A stretch of 64,000 bases of DNA from Triglochin maritima (taxonomy: Eukaryota; Streptophyta; Magnoliopsida; Alismatales; Juncaginaceae), in assembly GCA_963682175.1 (NCBI GenBank), contig OY821793.1:30518391-30582390 (forward strand), read 5' to 3'. The translations under genes and the position numbers were made by a program. How positions within the stretch are numbered: the stretch's first letter is position 1; every line of letters begins with the position of its first letter. The notes beneath the pieces are model-generated. The model had not been told where the DNA came from and did no database searches. It worked only from the letters and a program-made list of their open reading frames with translations. This document shows positions 12,512-24,135 of the stretch, one piece after another.

Positions 12512-15398
12512 ATGGGAGCGCAGCAGTCGAAGGAGGAATTGGTTTACGAGCAGGTGAAGTTGGGGAACGTTGAGGGGATCAGAGCCCTCCACCGGGACGG
12601 CGCCGGACTGGAGTGGATGGACCAGGAGGGAAGGACGCCTTTGATTCTGGCATGCCTCATAAATCCGCCGGATGGGGTTCAGGTGGTCCAAACTCTACTC
12701 CAATTGGGTGCCAACGTCAACGCCTACCGACCGGGGACTCACCAGGGCACTCCACTTCATCACGCAGCCAAAAGAGGTCTCTTGCAGACCGTCCATCTTC
12801 TCCTCTCTCATCACGCCACAAATCCTTTCAGATTGAATGACGATTGCCACACTCCGCTCGACCTTGCCAGAGCAAAAGGACATTGCAATGTTGTTCGAGC
12901 CATCGAGGCATGTCAACTTCGTGTTTTCTTTCTTTCTTTCTTTTTCTTGCTATTCTCACTCAAATCTCAATTCTGGTTTAATTTCAGAATCACATCTGCA
13001 TCTTCTCTGGTTGGTTACGTGAGCTTCACGGACCAAGCTTCCTTGAAGCCCTGGCTTCGCAATGGTTATCAACAAAGATGTATGTTTCCTCTATACTCTT
13101 TTTCTTAATCTTCTTATTTCTATTGCTTTCTACATTCAATCATGGAACAAAAGGACACACAAAAATATTAATTTTTTTTTTCTAATACGCAAGACATGAG
13201 AAGATTCAAGTTTGTACCTGTTGTTGCCTTCCTCATTTTCTAACTCACATCTTTCTATTTCGTTAATTTCAGATGGGCTGTTGTTTTGCCATGTGATTAT
13301 CGTAATCCCACCAATCCCGTCAAGTTCGAGCTTGCCATATATACCGACTCAAAGGTCAATTCCGATCCCTCTCATCAGCTTTTATTTTATTTTTATCATC
13401 ATCATGTGAGAAAGCCAACCTTACCTTCTTCATCTATTCCATTACTGAAAATGACCTATGAGAATGCTTGACACTGATTCAATGAATCTCACACTAAAAT
13501 TATATATAGTAAAAAGTCTTATTTTTCCAAGGTTCGAAACTTAGGTTATGTACTACCACATTGTGCTGACTGAAAACCAATACACGCCTACTATCCTAAT
13601 GAAGCCGCATTCTATCTTTAATTATGTGAATGACATTACATGAATTGGTAGCACAGGAAAGACGACATTACTTGTTGTGATCGTTGAGTCACCACTCATT
13701 TCTTTCTACAGGTTTGATGATGTGTCTGAAAGAAATAAACAAAAGGCTTTTATTTTCTGTTTGTTCCAGACAGGTCATTGTTGTTTTGTCTTCCTCTGGG
13801 ACAGTTAATTTCAGTTGAAAGAAAAAGTTTGACTTCATAGCCGGATGAGGATGGAAGGAAATGCTGGTCATTTATTCTGAAATGGAGTCCTCTAACAAGG
13901 ATTTAGTTTTTTTAGTGGAATCTCATTTGAGGCCTATAAAATCAATTGATTAGTATAAATCTTGTTTCAATTACCAATAAGAAAAATTAGTTTAGTTCAT
14001 AGAATCTGTTGCCATCAATAACAACCATGTTAGTTGTACTTACTCATGAGCATCCTGTAGTGAAGATTATGTGGTCTTGAGGGTTATAGTTAGTAAAATA
14101 ACTCTCTTATTTCGATGTAGTGTACCTGATTCTTATATATCTCATAGAAACACCTACTTGAAGACTGGGAAGTCCACACTTTGATCACCCTGTAATTGCC
14201 TCTCTGACTGAATGGGAGGTCTCATCTTTTGTGTGTATTTGATCTATATTCATAATTTAACTAGACCCATTCTTAAATCTTAACTAACAGGTTGCTCAGC
14301 CACGAACTACTATTGCACTTTGGAAGGTGAGAATTGAGGATCTGAACATTAATCAGCCAAATCCTATGGTGGTGATTATTGATAAAAGCAACAGTATGTT
14401 TCAATCTGCATCAATATTTTTCTGTGGATCCTATATTATTAGTGGATAATGCTTCCTAGCAAATGATCTTTTCTTCTTTTTTTCCCCTTTGTATGCAGGA
14501 ACAAAACATAAATTTTTATCTGCACACGAAGGTGACAAGCAACAGCTACTGTGGTTTTATAATGCTTGTAGAGGAATTGTTCAGGTAAATACTTATACAA
14601 TTATATTCTTGTGCAAGATGGTAAAAATCTTTGCAAGTATTAACTACAAGTTACACCATGTAGACGATGTATGTCAGTTTAACTGTCCCCATTCACACAA
14701 CACAATTTTACCAGCAGGGTGCTCCTGCTGTTCCAATACCACAAGGTCATCATCCTGTGGCAACTGCTTCAGCACCACCAGCGAGTGCTCCACCATCTGC
14801 AGCTGAAGACACAGAACTAGAGATGATCATCAATGCTTCAATTCAGTCAGCAATGACAGAGGGACTATCTCCTTTTCCCGATCCTTCCCAATCAGTCCTT
14901 CAATCCACCAATTCAGGCAATCCAATGCACTCTTCATCGTCTGCTGCATCTGCCAGTGGATCAGCCAAAACACAAGGCAGTTGTGCTACTCAGATTGATG
15001 AGGACCAGAGTGATCTAGCAACCTCAATTCCAGCAGCTCAAGAAGCCATTCCTCCTGTTGCATCTGCTGCTTCTGCTCCTCCAGTCACTGAAGCAATATT
15101 GTCCAACAACGATGATGATGTACGCTATCCGGTGATAGACACAAGTCCAGTTGTTGGTGTACAAATTCCTGCAACTGAGGGGAGCAAGATTGGTGCAAGT
15201 AAAGACGATGGTGGTGCCAGTGATGATTCTTCTGGGTCATGCGTGATATGTTTGGATGCTCCGGTTGAGGGTGCTTGTGTTCCATGTGGTCATATGGCAG
15301 GTTGCATGTCTTGCTTGAACGAAGTCAAGGCAAAAGGGTGGGGTTGCCCTGTCTGCCGTACCAAAATTGATCAGGTTATTAAGCTATTTTCCGTTTGA
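12512..15398 (+). CDS. XBAT35: Ankyrin-repeat RING E3 ubiquitin ligase, XBAT34/35-like
   Basis: Six exons join to 480 residues: 12512-12907, 12988-13079, 13273-13354, 14291-14393, 14499-14584, 14715-15398. The N-terminus MGAQQSKEE has a Gly2 context suitable for myristoylation. Ankyrin repeats span about residues 38-132 (EGRTPLILAC, GTPLHHAAKRG, HTPLDLARAKGH). A middle region characteristic of the XBAT34/35 subfamily follows (GWLREL, WAVVLPCDYRNP, ALWKVRIEDLN, GDKQQLLWFYNAC), then a long Ser/Ala/Pro-rich linker. A C-terminal C3HC4 RING starts at Cys429 (CVICLD...CGHMAGC...CPVCR). The RING recruits E2 enzymes and the ankyrins choose substrates; Arabidopsis XBAT35 acts in ethylene and defence responses. 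Intron 1 appears to start with GC (GAG then gcatgt), since no GT site keeps the frame. All other junctions are GT-AG. Confidence 0.93.
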
Positions 15399-16611
15399 TG
15401 ATTCAAGCGAAGGTGCTTAAACAACACTTATCAGAGGTTATGGTATACATTAAGCCATATGAATATATGATTTAAGATTTGGGTGTTTGTATCAACTGAA
15501 AACTGAAAAAATCGATCTCACCCTGAAGAAGATTTTGTATAGATTTTTCTCCTCTCGTCCATATGGATCCTACTTGTACTGCTATATTTATGATTATGAT
15601 TGTATTGGATTGTCTTGATTATCAGTGATGTAAATAAATTATACACTACAAAACACATGGAATGTTTTCCGGAGCTCGTTGCTCATTAAGTGGGATTGAA
15701 TCTTATAGTTGATAAAGTGAGTGAGAATTTTTTCTGAAGTTGCACGGTTATTTGGAATCCCTTGGACTTCTTCATTGGAGGGTTTTGAAGTTTCATGATT
15801 ACATTTCCTTATTCCGATCAACACTACCTATGCCCTGTCACTCTTGGATATATCAAGTAATTAAGAAGTCACGAACTCACAATCACATACATCATTTAAT
15901 ATAAATTACGAATTTAATACATGTTGTTGAGACACCAACAATTATAGATTGCGGGATAGTTCGGCCAATTGAGTGGATCGCATCATCAGGGACCACACAT
16001 TACTAGCAGATAAGAAACCAATATGTTTTCTCATCGCTCAAGGATTTGTTGAGTTGAGTTAAGCTGAGTACAGTAGTAAACTAGATTGTTGGAGGTCAAA
16101 GCTGGTGCATCATTGTATGTGAGCCCTCACGTATTGCATCATTTGCAACTGAGATTTCATTAAAGATTTTCTGCAAACAACAGAAACATGAAACTTGAGT
16201 TTCGGAGAAGCTAATAATTTCCATGCCCCAAAAGGGTATTTACATTTGAGTTTCTTCGCTAAACAATCACTTTTATGCATGATATATAATAGAGCATAGG
16301 ATACATCATTTTCAGAAATTTGGTGATGAAGCACGCAAGTGACGAAAAGAATAAAAATCAATGGTTATTATGTAAATGCAAGCAAGGTGGAAGCAGGTGA
16401 TTGACGGTGGGTAGTTGCATGCGTGTTCGGGTACGTGGTGGTTGGATATATATTAGCAGAGGTTGTTGGCATGTGGATTAATGCGGATGGCTGCAGCCTC
16501 GATTCGGAAAAAGGTCAATGGTTCCGTCAGGGTTGTTGGCCGGGGAGGGTGTTGGGGTGGACACCTCCAACGGTCGAGATGCATGCTGCCTCCGTTCTCA
16601 TATATGTGGAT
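15399..16611. other. Ligase 3' UTR and intergenic DNA
   Basis: The first few hundred bases look like the 3' UTR of the upstream ligase gene. The remainder is AT-rich with no recognisable gene. In particular I looked here for the missing 5' exons of STK19 and found none. Confidence 0.55.
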
Positions 16612-17095
16612 GTGGGACTTGTCTCCTTGTTGATTCATGCAGGTCTTCTTGTAAGTTAGTTAAGTAAGCGACGAGACGTCTTTCCTTTTTATCTTCTCTT
16701 TTCTTGCTCAAATGCCCTTCCATCTGTTGCAGACTCGCCAGCTTACTCATTCAGATATCTACTGGTTTGCTATTCCAAATATCGGTTCTGTGTTGAAGGG
16801 TCTTTCTCAGGTACATGCTTTGCTTCACTAACACATTCTTATTTTCTTCAGCATCTTACTGGCATGGTACACTTTAATTCCTTCTCCTTGCCGTGCATTT
16901 CAGGGAAGAAAAGAACTTCTCTCACTTTTAAAACGTAAAAACTTCAAGGAGATGTTACTTTCAACTTTGGAGAAAAAGCGTTTGCGTCTATCACCCTTTG
17001 ACATGAAATTTCATATTCGAGATCTTATTGGTTCTGGTCACTTGAAAACGCATCAGACACCCATCGGACTCTTTGTGCGTGTGTCAGGAGACTAA
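16612..17095 (+). pseudogene. 3' end of an STK19-like gene, apparently 5'-truncated
   Basis: Three spliced pieces give the conserved C-terminal part of plant STK19 (the winged-helix protein once called serine/threonine kinase 19): about 16612-16650 (LLIHAGLL), 16733-16810 (TRQLTHSDIYWFAIPNIG) and 16904-17095 (GRKELLSLLKRKNFKEML, then FHIRDLIGSGHLKT and the stop). Junctions are GT-AG and in frame. A normal protein is about 230-250 residues, but only about 100 are here. The sequence just upstream (about 16420-16600) has an open frame with no STK19 similarity, and no upstream exons are seen before the ligase gene. I therefore call it a fragment; a very divergent or distant 5' end remains possible. 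Confidence 0.75.
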
Positions 17096-18016
17096 AACAA
17101 AACACAATATGTATGTTATACTTTTCTTCTTCTTCCTTTTCACTGCTCTACTGGTAAACCACTATTTCACCGAGGTTCTACATGTAATATGCAGGTAATA
17201 TATTGTTTAATCCAGTGGCTTGATCACCTACTTTGATAGAGATACATTCAGTAGCTGATGAGTAGATGAACCTATGTTTGTCAATTTCAACTTTGTGACT
17301 CCTCAATTGCTGGAGTCAGGTATTCGTGTGCCTTGATTTATAATATTTATAGAAGCCATGTTCTTTTTGATGTGGTAATCATTATCACCATTTACTTATC
17401 AATGTCTTGCAGCTTTTAAGCTTGCCTACTTGTTAAAGTTCCTATTGTAATAAATGTATGATTTTGCAGGAAAAAACAGTAGAAATTAAACTGTTGGGAG
17501 AGGGGGAAGACGGAACAAAATGTTCTTATCCCCTCTATACCCGCAAAGTATATTCATCTCACTGTCTGTGTGCGGTATTGGTGCGACAATTAAATGTTTG
17601 TGTGAAACTATTTTGGGAGCAAGACATGGTACTCTTGCATGTATTTAGCCAGGAGCCTAGCTGCTCTTGTGAAATCATGTATTCTTTGCTGTCTCAAATT
17701 CCCTAACAAGTTATTAATTTATTTACCCACGTAATGATAAGGAATGTTAACTTGATATTATGGATTTAAATGTTACTTCAAGGTCTCAAAAGAGGCTCCC
17801 ACCTTGGAATTAAATTGATACCGTTGCAAAGATGTAACAGAAGAGAAAAAGAAGATTTTGATATATGATAAGATTATGAGTGTGTGTTTACCTGGAATAA
17901 CTGCCACATTTTTTTCCATTCAAGGGCAAAGTGCCTTTTTTTAACTCAACTTCTCCCTTTTAAATATTTAACTCATCGTGTATCAACATATTAACATGGG
18001 ACTATAGGAGTCTAGC
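17096..18016. other. No recognisable gene
   Basis: AT-rich sequence after the STK19 stop. An 82-codon frame at 17458-17706 has no family resemblance and no splice context that would join it to the STK19 exons. Confidence 0.5.
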
Positions 18017-18275
18017 TGTCTAGGTCCAATTCGTTTGTACAAGTCCGGTGACCTTTAACACGATGCAGAAACAGTAGAAGTCATAGCATGTAAGCAATAT
18101 AGCTGGTATCCCGTATGTCTTTACTTTAGCAAGCATACCACCATAGATATGCATCTCATTTATTGATAATTTGCAGATACAGTTGATCAAACTTGATTCT
18201 ATCTAGTTATTACTTTCTATTTAACAGTTCCACACTTCCACTAGTGCTTTCTATGATAAGTGTGGTTTCACTATC

Positions 18276-19015
18276 TTATCGGTCGACCGTTCTTAATGAG
18301 ATTCAGGTTCTGCCTCACATCGGTCGAACGATGTCCTTGCGGCGGTCAAGCGATTGTGCATTTGAGGCAAGCCTGGTGAGTTTCGGTCGAACGGAGTCCA
18401 TTTGCCGTTCGACCGTGTGCACTGTCATAGGTCGGTTGGGCGTTGACCATCTAAACGGTCGACCGCCTGTGTGACTTTGTCCGACTGGTGACTCAAGTTG
18501 GATTGGTGGTCGGTTCGACCGAAGGTGGTTCGGTCGACCGGACTTGATGTGGAGCGTGGGGGAATTCCCTGGTGGAATTCGGTCGACCGAGAGTGCTCGG
18601 GGGTTCGACCGTATCCGTTGGTGAGAGTTAGGAGATTTCCCTGGTGGAATTCGGTCGACCGAGAGTGCTCGGGGGTTCGACTGGGTTCGTTGTTGTGCGT
18701 GAGGGATTATTCTCTGGTGACTTTCGGTCGAACGTGACCCTTTTGCCGTTCGATCGATTGGTCGTTTTGTTCGTTGAACCTGGGAGGCGACTTCTAAATG
18801 GTCGACCGGTCCTTGACTTTGGTTCGACTGAACGAGTGTGGTTGGTGGGAATTGGTCGACCGATGGAGTGCCGGTCGAGGCAATTGGCCCGTGTTTGTGA
18901 GATTCGGTCGACCGGGACTTTTAGTTAGGTCGACCGATGGAGTGCCGGTCGAGGCAATTGGCCCGTGTTTGTGAGATTCGGTCGACCGGGACTTTTAGTT
19001 AGGTCGACCGTTTGT
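18276..19015. repeat. Dense GGTCGACCG array
   Basis: Eleven exact GGTCGACCG copies plus many one-base variants (GGTCGAACG, CGTTCGACCG, GGTTCGACCG) in about 740 bases. Two larger duplications are embedded: a roughly 77-bp unit repeated at about 18857-18930 and 18931-19005, and a repeated block containing GGTGGAATTCGGTCGACCG at about 18570 and 18640. Confidence 0.85.
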
Positions 19016-19109
19016 GTCCAGTTTTGCACGCTGGAGGTGCAATTGTTGTGGTCGTCCGTGTGGGGCGAGTTGTGGTGCCGATTTTCTTCCGGCAGGTGTG
19101 CTAGTGAGC

Positions 19110-19480
19110 ACGTGTGTTGCGGTGGTTGGGTGAAAAAGCCATGGAGCCCAGCTTGGAAATGTGTGTGTTGCGGTGGTTGGGTGAAAGAGCTCTGGAGCCC
19201 CGTAACTGTGTGAGAGCTGCGGTTGGGTGAAAGAGTCCTGCAGCCCAGCTAGTTTGTGCGGGGTTGGGTGAAAAAACCTTGGAGCTCCGTAGTGCGTTCA
19301 GGTTGGGTGAAAGAGCCCTGGAGTCTGAGCATGGACCGCATGTTAAGGGTTTGGTGAAAAAGCCCTGGAGCCCAGCTTGACGACGAGTGTGTTGCGGTGG
19401 TTGGGTGAAAGAGCCCTGGAGCCCTGTAACGGTGGTGTGTGTTGTGGTTGGGTGAAAGAGTCTTGGAGCCCAGCGTGGGT
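19110..19480 (+). repeat. Tandem repeat with core GGTTGGGTGAAAGAGCC
   Basis: About eight imperfect copies of a unit with core GGTTGGGTGAAAGAGCC followed by CTGGAGCCC, spaced roughly 45-65 bases apart, within the same LTR-like element. The variable spacing comes from changing sequence between the conserved cores. Confidence 0.75.
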
Positions 19481-19780
19481 GTGATGTTTTTCTTGTTTGT
19501 AGAATTGCATGCTAGGTGTCTTTCAGTTTCATGCATTGTAGAGTTTGACATACGGGATTTCCTTCTGCAAACTCAGACATTGTTGCTTGTTTGCTTTTCA
19601 GGCCGTGATCGACAAAAGGGGGTGGTGACCGAGGAGAGGAGCGCTGCTACCTGATCCTGTTTTCTCTCATTTTGAGGTCGGAGTGATTACTTGTATTTAT
19701 TGTTAGCCTTTTGATGTAATCACACTTTTCCGTTGTGGTGAGGATGTTACACTAGCTTCCGTTGTGTTGAGGATGTTACA

Positions 19781-22439
19781 CTAGCTGCTTCTTGATCTGT
19801 CATTATACACATGCGAGTTTTCTTTCAAATTTTGAAATGTTATAGTGTGTTTCCAAATAGTTTGTGGTCGTTTGTAGAATTATTGCTGTCTTTGGGGATT
19901 TTTTATATATGAAAAGATAAGCATGTAAAACAGAACGTTTCTTGTCAACTGGGTCCTTCTTTTGTTTCCTGATCTTTCTTGCATACACCATCATCATGCT
20001 TGGTGTGTTGTGCTCTTCGTTACGGAGTCTGGGCTCGTTAAAACCTTTATAACTTAGAAGGCCTCACTCGATAATTTTCTTTTGTAGCAATAAATATATT
20101 TGTGTGGTATCAAGGTATTTCATGACCAAAGGAGTGAGCATCTTTCTTTTTTTTAGTTTTTGAATTCCCTTTACAGTTCGCATAACATGAAAGCCCAACT
20201 TTACATTTAGGTCTGTGCTACTGCTGAACCACACAGGTAGGCATGTCATTATTTACATTTGATACGTCATTACCAAATGTGATTCACATTTAAGTATTAA
20301 CAGTATCGCTTGATTTACCCAACCATTCATTTGTTGATTAGTTGGGACTATTCCAAGATCAACACGATGAGTACTTGCTCCCCATTTGATCACAGTTTCT
20401 TTTGTCACTTACAAAATTATTGAAGAGTCGTGCTTTTCTACGTCGGAGTCCATTGATCCCATTGTACTCTTATTTTGTTGTAGAATGTGTTATAATTTAG
20501 TCTATTAATTACACCAAAAATTAAATGAGACGGTTGATTGTATGGGCTGAAAGTATCAAATCCCAATGTTTGTCAAGCAAACTTTTTTTTTTTTTTTTAC
20601 AATATAAAATGATTTGAGATGTTATGTTCATAGGCTTCCTCTTTCAATTTTTACATATTGCCATATCTTTGTTATCCTATAGACTTCATCCTGGGTCTAT
20701 ATCCCTGTCCCAACAACTCTCTAGATGTGTATGATCTCTTGGTATCAGGTGTATGCGATGTGGGCTCAGAGCCTCAGACGCTTGAGGTCAGTCAGTAACA
20801 GGTGCAGTGGCCCTCTTCACCTCTCTTGTCTTTTTTATTTACACGTGCTTCCGTTTCCAGAATTAAGCTGTTTATTCCAACCAATTTGTTGCTTGCAGAC
20901 AACTATTTTCCACCTTGCTCAAGCTATAAACACGGACTTCACTCTAGGAGCTTCTCATCGAAACCTGGAGGCTTACTGTGTCTGAATGGTATTGGAATTT
21001 GTCTGCTGTTATTTTGTTGCAATTTTCTGATTGTCCTAAATGGGTGACTAATGTTCCAAGTTTAACCTGATTGATTAATTGGAGAATCTAATATAAAGCT
21101 TAATTGGTTTCTTAAAAAGAAACAATAATTTAAAGACACCCTCTTCGTTCGTCATAACCATAGGAACCTTAATTATTTATTGCTCTTGTTTAAGGACAAG
21201 GCTCGGGTTGGATTATGCGTCATTTGGAATGGAAGTGCGCTGACAACATATGAGAATTATCGCCAGAGGCTGATGAGGCAACATATGGACGGTTGTTAGT
21301 TGTTGAATGGTATAAGTTTGTAAAATAATATTGACAGCAGGTACGTGGGTCTGCAAATTATTGTGGTTAATGATTGAATAGTGAGCCATGCCCATCATCC
21401 ACTCCCAAGTGAAAGGAGGAATGTGGCCAGGTGTTCTCCATTATTATACCTATGTATCCATTTAGTTGTCTGTCTATAACAATTTATATATGATATGATG
21501 ATTTCCCAAGGCTATACGTGATCGAGCTTATGATTGCAATGGGAACGGTATGAAAGACAATAATCAGGCCTTCTTCCACGTGCTGGTACTACTTGTCTTG
21601 AACTCCTTTTTGCACGTCTACCATTCACTGTTCCCTTACATTTGCTTTCATCTTCGTTGGACATTGTGTTTTATGAATTTCAGGAATAAAATGAAGGATA
21701 AATAAAGGTTTTATCCTTCTTTATTTTCAGGGAAGAAGAGCAGATAATTAACAGGATACCTGCATTATGACTCTTTGAAGCATATCCAGAAGGTACGAAA
21801 CTTAAAAACATTCACAGGTTGTTGGGTCTTTGGTACCATTTGCCTTCAGCTTACTTGAGCTTCCGGACATTATGAACAATACTTTGTAATTCCTACGTAA
21901 TCCAGGATGCATTCTACTTGGGGTACATGTTAATCAGCACAGCATGGTTTTTAATCATCATATGGTAACTTTGATGGCCACATATGCTGCTACTTCCCAG
22001 CAGTCTTTCATCAATCCGGAGTTCAAGAGTTAAGGTGTCATCTATGTAAGACTGTACAAGACTGTGACTGCAATGTCAAAATCTTGATATGTGCGAAGCA
22101 AAAGATACTAAGCAGACGGGGATGATTTGATTACAGCGATGACAAAAACATCGCTTGGGGTACATTGATAGAGAGGCATGACTGATAGAATTACAGAAAT
22201 GGTTGGGGAATACTATTGTTATGATAAATCGACATTTTGTTGGTATGTTATCAGATTACTGCAGCAAATTCAATTATTTAGGTGGTTGTAGTGTCCCCTC
22301 GTCACGGAAGATCTTATTTCTCCATTAATATAACACCATGTTGCTTAACGGAATAATTTGGCAGACAATCATTCGGTTATACTTGCTTCTTAAGAAGTTA
22401 TCGCTAACCCGAGCTTTGGCCCTCGTGTGCTTCTTAAAA
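19781..22439. other. Long stretch with no recognisable gene
   Basis: AT-rich sequence with scattered short frames, none with a family resemblance. A frame around 20.72-20.98 kb is preceded by an acceptor-like TTGCAG but I cannot assign it. No complete transposon ends were found. Confidence 0.5.
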
Positions 22440-22444
22440 AGTTG

Positions 22445-23529
22445 TGTGTGTCCATAATAAATTCAAAGTTTGTCCATAATAAGTTTTATGTTTGTCCATA
22501 ATAAGTTCAAAGTCTGTCCAGAATAAGTTCAAAATTTGTCCATAATATGTTCTGTGTTTGTCCAAAATAAGTTCAAAGTCTATCCAAAATAAGTTCTGTG
22601 TGTGTCCATAATAAGTTCAAAGTTTGTCCAGAATAGATTGTGTATTTGTCCAGAACAGATTGTGTGTTTGTCCATAATAAGTTCAAAATTTGTCCAAAAT
22701 AGGTTGTGTGTCTGTCCAGAATAAGTTGTGTGTTTGTCCATAATAAGTTTTGTGTGTTGTCCATAATAATTTCAAAGTCTGTCCATAATAAATTCAAAGT
22801 CTGTCCATAATATGTTGTGTGTCTGTCCATAATAAGTTCAAAGTTTGTCCAGAATAATTTCAAAGTCTGTCCATAATAAGTTCAAAGTTTGTCCATAATA
22901 GGTTGTGTGTCTGTCCATAATAAGTTCAAAGTTTGTCCATAATAAGTTTAAGGTCTGTACATAATAAGTTCAAAGTATGTCCATAATAGGTTGTGTGTCT
23001 GGCCATAATAAGTTCAAAGTTTGTCCAGAATAAGTTCAAAGTTTGTCCAGAATAGGTTGTGTCTGTTCAGCATATGTTGTGTGTTTGTCCATAATAAGTT
23101 CAAAGTCTGTCCAGAATAGGTTGTGTGTCTGTCCATAATAAGTCCAAAGTTTGTCCAGAATAAATTGTGTATCTGTCCATAACAAGTTCAAAGTCTGTCC
23201 AGAATAAGTTCAAAGTCTGTCCATAATATGTTCAAAGTTTGTCCAGAATAAGTTGTATCTGTCCAGAATAAGTTGTGTGTCTGTCCAGATTAAATTGTGT
23301 GTGTTCAGAATAAGTTGCATTTGGAAAAGGTTGCACGGGGAAACAAAATGTTGCAATGGGAATCGAAATGTTGCATCGAGAAAGTAAAAATTGCATGTGA
23401 CACAAAATAAATATGCTACTTAATTAAGTTCAAAAAGCAAAAGACATTTGAATTTTGCCGACTGGACTGCTGATTGTATTGACCATGTCAACGTGCGTCA
23501 CGAACGCGCACGTCCGTGTATAAGAATCC
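22445..23529 (-). mobile_element. MULE fragment (element C): 22-bp minisatellite plus one terminal inverted repeat
   Basis: About 40 copies of a 22-bp unit fill 22445-23310; on the minus strand a common form is CTTATTCTGGACAGACACAC. This nearly matches the unit in B1 and B2. The right end (about 23455-23529) read on the minus strand starts GGATTCTTATACACGGACG, matching the left ends of B1 and B2 (GAGTCCTTATACACGGACG). A matching left end was not found, so the element is probably truncated. No coding capacity remains. Confidence 0.75.
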
Positions 23530-24135
23530 TTATTTTTACTAGTAGTTGTAGCAGTGAAGTAGCTGTCGTACCACTGGTGATTATCATCATCATCATATCG
23601 ATGTTGATGGACATGCACTGAGGCTGCAGATATGGATCCACAAGTGGAAAAGACGAGGCGGCCGTGTTGATGTTAGGATTGCGATTAATTATGTTGCAGT
23701 AGTAATTATCTAATTGTTCTTCATCACCACCATTAATGCTGCCCTCCATTAATCCATAATATCTGGCATCACTCGTCTCCCGTTTTGTCTTGTCGAAAAC
23801 TCTACATAGCACCCAATCCTCCTGCAAACAACGAATGTGCTACATATCATTAGCAACCATCTATGTTAGAATGAAGAAATATTGAAGCCTAGCTAAAAGT
23901 ACGATGATGTACGTACCTTTGCAGGAGGGATGTGGGGATTGTGTAAGCGGAACTCATGCATGACCCAACTAGTCTTCATTCCATTGGGAGCCCTTCCAAT
24001 GTAGAACACAAGAGTCTTCCTCGTCCCCACCACCACAGTCTCGTCATCGTACACCATTCGGTTTTTGCCCGTCGCTTTCCAGTAACCCCTTTGAGTGGCT
24101 CGGTTGCTTCGACACCTTGTCGCATACTTCCTGTG
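23498..24135 (-). pseudogene. NAC transcription factor, 5'-truncated and cut at the 3' end by a MULE
   Basis: Two exons are visible: 24135-23917 and 23821-23498, joined in frame. The first carries NAC subdomains C and D ([42 protein letters not shown]) and the second starts with subdomain E (EDWVLCRVFDKTKRE). NAC proteins bind DNA through this domain. Subdomains A and B (the LPPGFRFHPTDEEL region) should lie upstream but nothing like them is found in 24136-25500. An in-frame TAG sits directly before the first visible exon. The transactivation tail is short, and its last nine residues plus stop are read from the terminal inverted repeat of element C. A working gene is unlikely. Confidence 0.8.

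Larger units (their letters stand above)
18017..19780. mobile_element. LTR-like repeat with GGTCGACCG cluster and tandem repeats
   Basis: The right edge is GGATGTTACA (19771-19780), a typical LTR end and the reverse complement of the start of the element at 3996. It is followed by CTAGC. A candidate left edge is TGTCTAGG at 18017, preceded by CTAGC (18012-18016), giving a possible 5-bp target duplication. The left edge is tentative because the GC-rich repeat sequence only begins near 18270. The last 29 bases including CTAGC are duplicated (19752-19780 against the preceding copy). No protein domain was recognised, so a solo LTR or non-autonomous element is likely. Confidence 0.55.

Noticed and set aside
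17458..17706. Possible extra STK19 exon
   Set aside because: STK19 already ends with a proper stop at 17095 and the peptide does not resemble the family.
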